This document shows positions 26,163 to 34,030 of a stretch of 64,000 bases of DNA, one piece after another. Numbering within the stretch: position 1 is the first letter of the stretch; every line of letters starts with the position of its first letter. A program made the position numbers and the translations under genes. Origin of the DNA: Actinomadura atramentaria DSM 43919 (GTDB lineage Bacteria > Actinomycetota > Actinomycetes > Streptosporangiales > Streptosporangiaceae); NCBI RefSeq assembly GCF_000381885.1, contig NZ_KB907209.1, forward strand, positions 284,478-348,477, in the 5' to 3' direction. The notes beneath the pieces were generated by a model. That model ran no database searches. It saw only the letters and a program-made list of their open reading frames with translations, and had not been told where the DNA came from.

Positions 26163-26202
26163 GGCCGTGCCCGCGCGCATCCACCCGCCCGTGGGCACGG
26201 CC
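26163..26202 (+). terminator. Hairpin after family 2 copy 1
   Basis: GGCCGTGCCC (26163-26172) and GGGCACGGCC (26193-26202) with a 20-nt loop. The same stem recurs after copies 2 and 4, so terminator and gene were duplicated together. Confidence 0.7.
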
Positions 26203-26348
26203 GATCACGAACCGCTCCTCGTCCGGCCACCCCCGCTGCAGGCTTTCACCGGAGGAAACGGACCCCCGAGGGGGCCCGTCGTGAAACCGCATCACGGATC
26301 GAAGGAAACCGTTTCAGGCTCCTGTATCGCACTCCGAAAGGATCGACC

Positions 26349-27170
26349 GTGAAACTCAGCAAGAATTCCCGGCTGCTGTCCCGCGTGATCCTGCCGTTGG
26401 CCGGGGGAGGCGCCGCGCTGGCCGTTGCCGCGAGCGGCGCCCAGGCCGCACCGGTGGCGCCGGCGTTGAACCCGGATCCGATGCCGAGCTCGTTCGACTT
26501 CTCGGATTGCCCGGCGCTGCAGGACGGGTACCAGGCCGCGGGTTCGACGTGTGTGTCGGTCGTGGTGACGAGTGGAACATTCAAGCTCGGCAACTTCGAC
26601 CAGGCTTTCACCTCGCCGATCCGCATGACGTTCGCGAGCCAGTTCAACAAGACGACGCGCAAGATCACGCCCGTGTTCGGGAAGCTCCGCGCCGACAAGA
26701 TGCCCGTCATTCCCGGCCTGTTCGGCGACACCGGGCTGACCGCGGTCTACGCGCAGCCGGAGTACGCCGGGGTGTTCGACCAGCCGACGAGTACCGACTT
26801 TAAGATCAAGATCGGTCTCAAGATCAAACTTGTCAATCCGGTTCTCGGGGAAAACTGCTATCTCGGCAGCGACAGCGATCCGATCACGTTGAACCTGAGC
26901 ACCGGGACGACGAATCCGCCGCCGCCGAACACGCCGATCTCGGGTGAGGCCGCGACGGTCGTCCTGTCCCAGCCGCCGCTGGCGGTCCGCTCGGCCAAGC
27001 ACGTCGACAACGCCTTCGCCGTGCCCGGCGCCCACGGATGCCTCTTCGGTCTCGGCCTGGCCGACTGGCTCGTGAACCAGATCGGCGGAACGCCCGCCGC
27101 TGCCGGCAACAACGCGATGGTCTACAACGAGTACATCGCGTCGAAGCCGTACACCGCGCTGGGGTCCTGA
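26349..27170 (+). CDS. Secreted four-cysteine protein, family 2, copy 2
   Basis: 273 aa, the same length as copy 1 and almost colinear with it. The block FASQFNKTTRKITPVFGKLR and the block GEAATVVLSQPPLAVRSAK are shared without change; differences cluster in the signal peptide and in the segment KMPVIPGLFGDTGLTAVYAQ. Signal peptide, four cysteines and the C-terminal KPYTALGS are kept. GTG start with AAAGGA upstream. Function unknown. Confidence 0.78.
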   Translation: MKLSKNSRLLSRVILPLAGGGAALAVAASGAQAAPVAPALNPDPMPSSFDFSDCPALQDGYQAAGSTCVSVVVTSGTFKLGNFDQAFTSPIRMTFASQFNKTTRKITPVFGKLRADKMPVIPGLFGDTGLTAVYAQPEYAGVFDQPTSTDFKIKIGLKIKLVNPVLGENCYLGSDSDPITLNLSTGTTNPPPPNTPISGEAATVVLSQPPLAVRSAKHVDNAFAVPGAHGCLFGLGLADWLVNQIGGTPAAAGNNAMVYNEYIASKPYTALGS

Positions 27171-27183
27171 CCCCTCGATGACG

Positions 27184-27223
27184 GGCCGTGCCCGCGGGCG
27201 TCCACCTGCCTGCGGGCACGGCC
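27184..27223 (+). terminator. Hairpin after family 2 copy 2
   Basis: GGCCGTGCCCGC (27184-27195) and GCGGGCACGGCC (27212-27223), 12-bp perfect stem, 14 bp after the stop codon at 27170. Confidence 0.75.
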
Positions 27224-27274
27224 GACCGAAAGCACCACTCCGTACGATCGACATTTCATCGACCGGAGGCTGGA

Positions 27275-28078
27275 ATGCAGTTCCCGAAGATCGTTCGCCG
27301 CAATGCGTGGAAGACCCTGCCGGTCGCCGTCTCCGCAGCGGCCCTGACGCTGTCAGCGGGTACGGCGAATGCGGTGCCCGCCCATTCGGACCCGATGCCG
27401 ACGTCCTTCGACTTCTCCGATTGCCCCGCCCTCCCGGCCGGAACACTCAACGGGTTGTGCATCAACCTCGTGGTCACGAGCGGATCGGTGCAGGTCGGAA
27501 ACGTCGATTACTCGATCTCGTCACCGGTCGCGTTCACCTGGAACAATTATTACGATCGCATACTGCGCAAGCAGGTGTACTCGTTCGGCGGTATCGACGC
27601 CGCCGACGTCCAACTGCCCTCCAGTGTTTTCGGAGGGTCGGTCACGGGTCCGGTCTACGCGCGCCTCGAATATGCGGGCGGGATCGGCATGCCGAACGGC
27701 GGAAGCGGCTCGGTGGACATCGGGTTGAAGGTCAAGCTGATCAACCCGGCGTTGGGCGACGACTGCTATATCGGTAGCGACGGCTCGCCCATCTCGCTGC
27801 ACATGACGACCGGAACGACGAACCCGCCGCCGCCGAACACCCCGATCAGCGGCTCGCTCCCCGTCTCCGTCACGTCGCCCGACCCGTCCTACGGCGTCTA
27901 CTCGATTACCGAGGTCGACAACGCGTTCGCCGTGGACGGCGCTTCCGGATGTGGAACGGGCGGTGCGCTCGACACGGCCGTGAACCAGGCGGTCGGACTG
28001 CCCAGCGCCGCCGGTCGGAACACCGTGATCGCCAACGGTTACGCGGCCCATATCTCGTACAGCGCTCTCGGCTCCTGA
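27275..28078 (+). CDS. Secreted four-cysteine protein, family 2, divergent copy 3
   Basis: 267 aa, ATG start behind CCGGAGG. It opens HSDPMPTSFDFSDCPALPAG after the signal peptide and keeps the four cysteines (DCPAL, GLCINL, DDCYIG, SGCGTG) and the NPPPPNTPISG block. The central part (WNNYYDRILRKQVYSFGG) is much diverged from the other copies. It sits between the two nearly identical types, so it escaped whatever homogenised copies 1, 2 and 4. No terminator hairpin follows; it may be cotranscribed with copy 4. Confidence 0.77.
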   Translation: MQFPKIVRRNAWKTLPVAVSAAALTLSAGTANAVPAHSDPMPTSFDFSDCPALPAGTLNGLCINLVVTSGSVQVGNVDYSISSPVAFTWNNYYDRILRKQVYSFGGIDAADVQLPSSVFGGSVTGPVYARLEYAGGIGMPNGGSGSVDIGLKVKLINPALGDDCYIGSDGSPISLHMTTGTTNPPPPNTPISGSLPVSVTSPDPSYGVYSITEVDNAFAVDGASGCGTGGALDTAVNQAVGLPSAAGRNTVIANGYAAHISYSALGS

Positions 28079-28147
28079 CGGCTGACCTGACTACGGATCG
28101 TGTGGAGGCCGACCGGCCTCCTGTCTCCCCCTGGAAAGGACCGAACC

Positions 28148-28969
28148 GTGAAGTCAAGAAGAAAATCCCGCCTGCTCTCGCGCGTGGCGCTGCCCTTCGC
28201 CGGCGCTGGCGCCGCCCTGGCCGTGGCCGCGAGCGGCGCCCAGGCGGCGCCCGCTCTGCCCATGACGAACCCGGACCCGATGCCGAGCTCCTTCGACTTC
28301 TCCGACTGCCCCGCCCTGCTTCCCGGGTACCAGGCGGCCGGTTCGACGTGCGTCACGGTCGTCGTCACGAGCGGAACCTTCCAGGTCGGCAACTTCAACC
28401 AGTCGATCACGTCGCCGATCCGGATGACGTTCGGCAGCCAGTTCAACGTCACGACCCGCAAGATCACCCCCGTGTTCGGGGCGATGCACGCCGACAAGAT
28501 GCTCGTCCAGCCCGGGCTCTTCGGCGACCCGGTCGTTACCGCGGTCTACGCGCAGCCGGAGTTCGCGGGCGTGTTCGACCAGCCGACGAGCACGGACTTC
28601 AAGATCAAGCTCGGGCTCAAGATCAAGCTGATCAACCCGGTGCTCGGCAACAACTGCTACATCGCGAGCAACAGCGACCCGATCACGCTCAACCTGAGCA
28701 CCGGGACGACCAGCCCGCCCCCGCCGAACACCCCGATCACGGGCCAGGCCGCCGAGATCGTCCTGTCGCAGCCGCCGCTCGCCGTCCGGTCCGCGCAGCA
28801 CGTCGACAACGCCTTCGGCGTCGGCGGGGCCAACGGCTGCGCGTTCGGCGCCGGCGTCACCGACTGGTTCGTGAACCAGGTCGCGGGGACGCCGTCCGCC
28901 GCGGGCAAGAACACGATGATCTTCAACGAGTACATCGCGTCGAAGCCGTACACGGCGCTCGGCTCCTGA
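28148..28969 (+). CDS. Secreted four-cysteine protein, family 2, copy 4
   Basis: 273 aa, GTG start behind GGAAAGGA. It shares the signal peptide type, the NPDPMPSSFDFSDCPAL start, all four cysteines and the ending NEYIASKPYTALGS with copies 1 and 2. It has its own substitutions (FGSQFNVTTRKITPVFGAMH). The gene begins 69 bp after copy 3. Role unknown; secretion is well supported by the signal sequence. Confidence 0.78.
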   Translation: MKSRRKSRLLSRVALPFAGAGAALAVAASGAQAAPALPMTNPDPMPSSFDFSDCPALLPGYQAAGSTCVTVVVTSGTFQVGNFNQSITSPIRMTFGSQFNVTTRKITPVFGAMHADKMLVQPGLFGDPVVTAVYAQPEFAGVFDQPTSTDFKIKLGLKIKLINPVLGNNCYIASNSDPITLNLSTGTTSPPPPNTPITGQAAEIVLSQPPLAVRSAQHVDNAFGVGGANGCAFGAGVTDWFVNQVAGTPSAAGKNTMIFNEYIASKPYTALGS

Positions 28970-29011
28970 CGCGACGAAGCCGCGCCAGATCGGCGCGGTG
29001 ACCCCGGACCG

Positions 29012-29047
29012 GGCCGTGCCCGCTCAGCCACCCCGGCGGGCACGGCC
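29012..29047 (+). terminator. Hairpin after family 2 copy 4
   Basis: GGCCGTGCCCGC (29012-29023) and GCGGGCACGGCC (29036-29047), the same stem as after copy 2. Confidence 0.75.
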
Positions 29048-29125
29048 CCACCGCGGCGACCGCGCCGCGGCGGTGACCCGACCGGGCGGCGCGGCCGTCC
29101 CGTGCTTCACGATCGAGGAGGAACG

Positions 29126-29683
29126 GTGGTCGAACGTCTCTTCACCGTCTGCGCGGCGGCGCTCGCGGTCGTCGGCGCGTCGGCGTCCGTCGCGGTGGCC
29201 GCGCCCGCGCGACCTGCCAACACGGTGTTCTTTGCCAGTACGGGCCCGTTCGTCCTGTACGACACGTCTACGGGGATCGCCCTCGCCTGCGACACGGTCG
29301 ACCTCGCGGGAAGCGATTCCCCGACGCCGCCCCCTCTCATGATCACCTCCGCGACGTTCAGTGACTCGTCAGTACCCGTTGGTTGCCTTGCTCCGGGAAG
29401 TGTCATGACCATCACCAACATCTCGTCCTGGGCGTTCAACGTGACGAGCACGGTCGGCGGCGTCGCTCAGGGGGAGTTCGCCGGTTTCGACGTTCACGTC
29501 CATGACTCCGCGGGCTGCAGTTTCGACCTTGAGGGTTCCCCGGCCGCGTCGTACGACGGCGCCGCGATGACGCTGGACATCAGCGGGAGCGGTCTGGCGG
29601 CGACGAACGTCTCGTCGAGCTGCGATCCGACGATGGTCGCAAACGGCGACCCGTTTCTCGTCGACAGCAGTTTTCAGGGCTGA
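29126..29683 (+). CDS. Secreted four-cysteine protein, family 1, third copy
   Basis: 185 aa from the GTG at 29126, behind GAGGAGGAA. The signal peptide ends near VAVAA-PAR. The mature part matches the proteins at 21095 and 22448 (PFVLYDTSTGIALACDT; VGCLAP; AGCSFD; SSCDPT, then ANGDPFLVDSSFQ), keeping all four cysteines but ending earlier. Thus family 1 genes bracket the family 2 block. A weak CCGTGA/TCACGG hairpin follows at 29689-29711. Confidence 0.77.
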   Translation: MVERLFTVCAAALAVVGASASVAVAAPARPANTVFFASTGPFVLYDTSTGIALACDTVDLAGSDSPTPPPLMITSATFSDSSVPVGCLAPGSVMTITNISSWAFNVTSTVGGVAQGEFAGFDVHVHDSAGCSFDLEGSPAASYDGAAMTLDISGSGLAATNVSSSCDPTMVANGDPFLVDSSFQG

Positions 29684-29748
29684 CACGCCCGTGACGGTTC
29701 TGCCATCACGGCCCTGGGGGGTGGGGGGACCGCCAGGGCACAATTTTT

Positions 29749-30906
29749 TCAGGAGGCGGGGCGGGTTGTGAGGTCGGTGGTGGAGATCGTGTGGAGGACG
29801 TCGAAGGTTTGTTGTTCGTCCTGTTCGTCGCCGTAGTCGCTTAGTTTGACGATCACCGTGTTGGTGGCCGGGTCCGTGTAGACGTACTGGCCGTAGACGC
29901 CCAGGGCCGAGTGGGCGCCGTGGCCGGGGTGCCACCATTGGGCCGAGTACTGCCATTCGGAGACGCGGTGCGGGGCTGGTGTCGAGATTCGTTTGATCCA
30001 GGCTGCGGGGACGATCTGATGGTCGGCCGCGCGGCCGTTGTCGAGGACCAGGCGGCCGATCTTCGCGAAGTCGCGCGCTGTTGCGTTGACGCAGCAGAAC
30101 GCCTTCTCGATTCCGCCGTCGTGGTCGAGGTTCCAGGTCGCGTCGTCCTGGGCGCCGATCGGTCCCCACAGCCGTTCGCCCAGCAGCTCTGAGAGGGGTT
30201 TTCCCTCGACCTTCGCGAGGATCATGCCGAGGATCTGCGTGTTGACGCTGCGGTATTCGCCCTTCGAGCCGGGCGTGAACTCCAGGCCGTTGTGGTCGCG
30301 GACGAAACCCGGCAGGTCCTGCGTCAGGTACATGCGGGCCGTGCCGGTGAACGGCCAGTACTCGCGGTAGTTCTCGGGGACGTCGATGCCGCTCGCCATG
30401 TCGAGCAGGTCCCGGACGCGGACGGCCGGATTCACGTGCTCCGCTGGAATCAGGTCCGCGACGCGGTCGTCCTCGCGCAGTCTCCCTTCGCCGATCGCCT
30501 GCCCGACCAGCAGAGAGACGATCGACTTCGCCACCGACCAGGACGCCATGCGGTCCGTCGGCCGCACGCCGTCCGCGTACCACTCGTGGACGAGCGCGCC
30601 GTCGCGGACGACCAGGAACGCGCGCGACTTCGTCGTCTCCAGGAACTGCGCGACCGTGATCTGGCGGCCCTTCCACGGCACCGTCGCCGGGAGCGTTCCA
30701 GGACGTTCCGCGAACGGCAGCGGATGCGCCGACGCGGGCACGCGCCGCGCCGGATACAGCCCGCCGACCTGCGACGTCGGCGTCGTCAGCAGCCGGTACA
30801 GCGTGTGCGGCGGCGGCACCGCCAGCAGCGACGTCCCCGCGTACGAGCCGCCGACGACCACCGCCACGGCGGCCGCCGAAGCGATCGCGATCCGACGCCA
30901 CCTCAT
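29749..30906 (-). CDS. Membrane-anchored serine hydrolase (class C beta-lactamase fold)
   Basis: 385 aa. N-terminal signal anchor (RIAIASAAAVAVVVGGSYAG), then a beta-lactamase-like domain with the SxxK pair Ser124/Lys127 (WSVAKS), a YRSVNTQ motif in the place of the family YxN, and a C-terminal strand region. Such enzymes are esterases, peptidases or amidases as often as true beta-lactamases. The ATG at 30906 overlaps the stop of the upstream TetR gene (ATGA) and has GGAGGGA upstream, so the two are cotranscribed and the TetR probably controls it. Confidence 0.87.
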   Translation of the reverse strand: MRWRRIAIASAAAVAVVVGGSYAGTSLLAVPPPHTLYRLLTTPTSQVGGLYPARRVPASAHPLPFAERPGTLPATVPWKGRQITVAQFLETTKSRAFLVVRDGALVHEWYADGVRPTDRMASWSVAKSIVSLLVGQAIGEGRLREDDRVADLIPAEHVNPAVRVRDLLDMASGIDVPENYREYWPFTGTARMYLTQDLPGFVRDHNGLEFTPGSKGEYRSVNTQILGMILAKVEGKPLSELLGERLWGPIGAQDDATWNLDHDGGIEKAFCCVNATARDFAKIGRLVLDNGRAADHQIVPAAWIKRISTPAPHRVSEWQYSAQWWHPGHGAHSALGVYGQYVYTDPATNTVIVKLSDYGDEQDEQQTFDVLHTISTTDLTTRPAS

Positions 30907-31565
30907 GACCGTCCCTCCGCCCTCGCGCTCACGGCCAGCCAAAGGCCCTCAAGCAACGTGTCCAAAACCGTGTCGTCGGTGACCTCCGCGAGCCGCCGGG
31001 CGCGCGCGGTGATCTCGGGGAATTCCGCCGGGTTCAGTGCGGCGTACTCCGCGAGCCACGCGCGCTCATCGCCCGACCGGACGTCCGGCGGCAGCACCGC
31101 GTACTGCGCGCGGTTGCCCGCGTACGCCAGGACGGTGTCCGCGAGCATCCGGTAGTAGCGGACGACGTCCGCCTCGGCCAGGCCGACCTCGGCGAGCGCC
31201 GCCAGCATCGCCTCGACGATCCGGAACTCGCCGGGACCGCGCGTCGTCCGCGACGCGACGGCCGCGCCGACGTACGGGTGCGCGACGTAGACCCGCACGA
31301 CCTCGCGGGCCAGTGCGGACAGCCGCTCGCGCGGGCCGAACCCCGCCGGGACGCGGTCGGCCGCGCGGTCGGCCGCCATGCCGAGCAGCCGGTCCCCGAC
31401 GGCGAGCAGCAGCGCGTCCTTGTCGGGGAAGTGCCGCCAGACCGCCGAGCGGTCCACGCCCAGCTCCGCGCCGAGCGCGCGGCCGGTGAGGCCGTCCGGC
31501 TCGCCGCGCGCGGCGATGGCCACGGCGGCGTCCACGATGCGCTCGCGCGTCAACCGCTCCTTCAT
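30903..31565 (-). CDS. TetR family transcriptional regulator
   Basis: 220 aa. HTH near residues 5-52 (RERIVDAAVAIAARGEPDGL, then LGVDRSAVWRHFPDKDALL). The C-terminal part is of the TetR_C type. A perfect 15-bp palindrome lies only 13 bp upstream of the ATG and there is no clear Shine-Dalgarno. The protein is translationally coupled to the serine hydrolase downstream, and autorepression of the pair is likely. Confidence 0.88.
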   Translation of the reverse strand: MKERLTRERIVDAAVAIAARGEPDGLTGRALGAELGVDRSAVWRHFPDKDALLLAVGDRLLGMAADRAADRVPAGFGPRERLSALAREVVRVYVAHPYVGAAVASRTTRGPGEFRIVEAMLAALAEVGLAEADVVRYYRMLADTVLAYAGNRAQYAVLPPDVRSGDERAWLAEYAALNPAEFPEITARARRLAEVTDDTVLDTLLEGLWLAVSARAEGRS

Positions 31566-31577
31566 GTCATCAATGGT

Positions 31578-31592
31578 GTCACCAGTGGTGAC
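31578..31592. promoter_or_regulatory. Perfect 15-bp palindrome at the TetR start
   Basis: GTCACCAGTGGTGAC, perfectly symmetric about its central G, 13 bp before the TetR ATG. A dimer bound here would block transcription or translation start of the TetR-hydrolase operon. Confidence 0.7.
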
Positions 31593-31636
31593 TTGATGTC
31601 CAGGGGTGGAACGTGTCGACGAAAGGGCCGTGGTGC

Positions 31637-32404
31637 CTACGCGCGGGCCGCCGCCCGGCGGACGGGCCGCCAGGTGGCGACGAGCGCGGCGGCCAGCAGC
31701 AGTTCGGCGACGTCCCCGCCGTAGTACATGATCTCCGCGCCGCCGCGCACCTGGTCGACGGGCGCGTGGACGTCCACGAACACCCCGCCGTACATGAGCT
31801 GGGCGACCACGCCGTGCGCGGCGACGGCCACGCCGACGACGACCAGCCGCGCCGGGACGCCGGGCCGCGCGGGCGCGGGGTCCGGCCCGGCGACGACCCA
31901 CGCGAACAGGCAGCCCGACAGCACGAAGTGGACGTGCAGCAGCAAGTGCAGCGCGGGGCGCTCCGCCGTCGCGTTGTAGAGCGGCGTGAAGTACACGACG
32001 GCGAGTGACCCGGTGCTGAGCAGCAGCGCGACCGGCGGGTTGGCGAACGCCCGCGCCGGACGGGAGCGCAGCACCGCGACGAGCCGCCGCGCGCGGGCGG
32101 GCGGCAGGGCGCGCAGCGCGAGCGTGACGGGCGCGCCGAGCACGAGCGCGAGCGGCGCGTACATGCCGAGGAGCAGGTGCTGGAGCATGTGCGCGCGGAA
32201 GTCGTGGTGCGCGTCCGGGACGGCGGCCGCCAGGACGAGCAGCGCGCAGCCGGTGAGGAACGCGGCCGTGCGCGGCGTGCTCCACGGCCGCGCCGGGTCG
32301 CGGCGGCGGACGCGGACGGCGGCCGCCAGATAGGCGGCGGCGAGCACGAGCACCGCCGCGCCGGGCGCCAGCGCGTCCAGCGGGCCGGCGGCGTGGTGCG
32401 TCAC
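31637..32404 (-). CDS. CtaG-like cytochrome c oxidase assembly membrane protein
   Basis: 255 aa, about seven hydrophobic segments with conserved histidines in HHDFRAHMLQHLLLGM and LHLLLHVHFVLSG, the pattern of the Caa3-type CtaG family (DUF1404-like). These proteins help insert copper into heme-copper oxidases, though many actinobacterial members are of unknown role. The GTG start overlaps the stop of the DUF2243 gene (GTGA), so the two form an operon. No oxidase gene is nearby. Confidence 0.83.
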   Translation of the reverse strand: MTHHAAGPLDALAPGAAVLVLAAAYLAAAVRVRRRDPARPWSTPRTAAFLTGCALLVLAAAVPDAHHDFRAHMLQHLLLGMYAPLALVLGAPVTLALRALPPARARRLVAVLRSRPARAFANPPVALLLSTGSLAVVYFTPLYNATAERPALHLLLHVHFVLSGCLFAWVVAGPDPAPARPGVPARLVVVGVAVAAHGVVAQLMYGGVFVDVHAPVDQVRGGAEIMYYGGDVAELLLAAALVATWRPVRRAAARA

Positions 32405-32922
32405 GTCGCGTCCTCGGCGGCCCGGCCGCCGCGCTGGACCAGGTGACCGAGGCCGACGAGCAGCGCGCCGACGACCAGGAACCCGATGTCCCACCACATC
32501 TGGTGCGGGCCGGACCGAACATGGTGGATGCCCAGGATTTCGTGGTCGATGACGCCCTCGACCAGGTTGAACAGCCCCCACCCGACGAGCACCCAGCCCC
32601 ACAGCACCCGCGACCCCCACACCCGCCGCCGGTCGTGCGTGACGCGCGCGTACAGGACGGCCAGCCCGCCCAGCACCGCCAGCCAGCACACGACGTGGAA
32701 CAGCCCGTCCCACACCGTGTTCATCTCCAGCCCCGACACCGTGTGCGGGTTGTAGTACTTCACGCCGATGCGGTCGGTGTTGGTGCTGCTGAGCATGTGG
32801 TGCCACTGCAGGAGCTGGTGCAGCAGGATGCCGTCGACGAACCCGCCGAGCCCGACCCCCAGCAGGACGCCCGGCAGCCGGATGTCGCGGCGCGGCACGC
32901 GGACGCGGTCCACAGCGGCCAT
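32401..32922 (-). CDS. DUF2243 membrane protein
   Basis: 173 aa with four hydrophobic segments. The motif FVDGILLHQLLQWHHM and later VEGVIDHEILGIHHV are hallmarks of DUF2243, a family found next to CtaG-like proteins. The histidine-rich membrane helices suggest metal or heme handling, which is inference. The ATG at 32922 has GGAGGGAGG upstream; a longer frame exists but lacks a ribosome site. Confidence 0.85.
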   Translation of the reverse strand: MAAVDRVRVPRRDIRLPGVLLGVGLGGFVDGILLHQLLQWHHMLSSTNTDRIGVKYYNPHTVSGLEMNTVWDGLFHVVCWLAVLGGLAVLYARVTHDRRRVWGSRVLWGWVLVGWGLFNLVEGVIDHEILGIHHVRSGPHQMWWDIGFLVVGALLVGLGHLVQRGGRAAEDAT

Positions 32923-32982
32923 GCCGCCTCCCTCCGAAATGATCTTGAAGGCAGGCGTGCCCGCGTTTCCGCGTCCCAACCC

Positions 32983-34014
32983 TCAGCGGCGCGGGCCGCC
33001 GGAGTAGCCGATCTCGCGCGTCGGCGTGAAGGAGCCGACCGAGAGCCTGCGGACGAACCGGCCCCCGCGCGGCACGGCCTCGGCGCTCACCTCGAACGTG
33101 AACTGGCGGCCCGCCGGCAGGCGGCGGCCGTCGATCGTCACGGCGCGCAGGACGACGTACACCGCGCCCCACGGGCACGCGTAGTGCGCGCCGAGGTAGG
33201 TGCCGTTCCCGCGCGCGTAGTCGATCAGCCCGGCCTCGAATGCCGCGTCGATCTCGGCCTGGACGCGGAGTGTGCGGCGCGGATCGGGATCGTGTTTCCA
33301 CAGTTCCTCGACGGCCCGCCGCGCGCGGAGATCGTTCCGCCAGTGCTGGCGTTCGCGCGGCGACGTCAGGCACCACTGGTCGAACGCGGACGAGTCCAGG
33401 GCGGGCAGGTCCAGGACCGGCGACATGCCGAGGCCCTCGTTGGCGTACGCGGCGATGAGCGCGGGCATCGCGACGAGCTGGCCCAGGTGGTAGTAGGTCT
33501 CCAGCGCGCGTTGCAGGCGGGTTTCGACGGCCTCGTGCAAGGCGGGTTCGGCGTCCGCTTCCAGGAGTCCCTCGGCCCATTCCGGCAGGTCGTCGGGGAG
33601 CGCGGCGACGTCCCGGACGTCGAGGGCGGGATTGCCCGCCGCCTGCCGCGCCCGCGACGTCCACTCCTCGACACGGTCGAAACACGCGATGACCTGCGCG
33701 TGGGTGACGGCCGGGACGTACCCGGCCGTGCGCGGGTCGGCGGTGTAGTCGGCGTCCAGGAGGTGTTCGCCGATGGATTGCAGGACGAAGGCGTTCCACG
33801 CGCACAGGAGTTGGCTCGCGGTGCCGGGCGGGAGGGTCCACAGGTCGGCGTTCTCGGCGGCGAGGCGGCGGCGGAGTTCTTCGGCGGCGTGGATTTCGCC
33901 GTAGGCGACGCCGCCCGCCCGGCGGAAGGATTCGAGGGTGTCCGCGCGGACCTCGCCTTTCAACCGGGACGCGACCCGCGTCAGGAAGGAAGGCTCGTCC
34001 GCTTTGCCGGGCAT
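32983..34014 (-). CDS. Unrecognised protein, one CPWGAVY domain (paralogue of next gene)
   Basis: 343 aa, cytoplasmic by composition (no signal or membrane segment). An N-terminal helical region (about 1-195: LESFRRAGGVAYGEIHAAEE, SQLLCAWNAFVLQS) matches the next gene closely. The C-terminal 120 residues hold a domain with CPWGAVYVVLRAV, IDGRRLPAGRQFTFEV and an FTP ending. Compared with its paralogue it lacks 60 residues after LPEWAE and one of the two C-terminal domains. No known family recognised. The start is 16 bp after the stop of the longer paralogue, so they are cotranscribed. Confidence 0.7.
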   Translation of the reverse strand: MPGKADEPSFLTRVASRLKGEVRADTLESFRRAGGVAYGEIHAAEELRRRLAAENADLWTLPPGTASQLLCAWNAFVLQSIGEHLLDADYTADPRTAGYVPAVTHAQVIACFDRVEEWTSRARQAAGNPALDVRDVAALPDDLPEWAEGLLEADAEPALHEAVETRLQRALETYYHLGQLVAMPALIAAYANEGLGMSPVLDLPALDSSAFDQWCLTSPRERQHWRNDLRARRAVEELWKHDPDPRRTLRVQAEIDAAFEAGLIDYARGNGTYLGAHYACPWGAVYVVLRAVTIDGRRLPAGRQFTFEVSAEAVPRGGRFVRRLSVGSFTPTREIGYSGGPRR

Positions 34015-34030
34015 GGGGGTCTCCTCGGGG

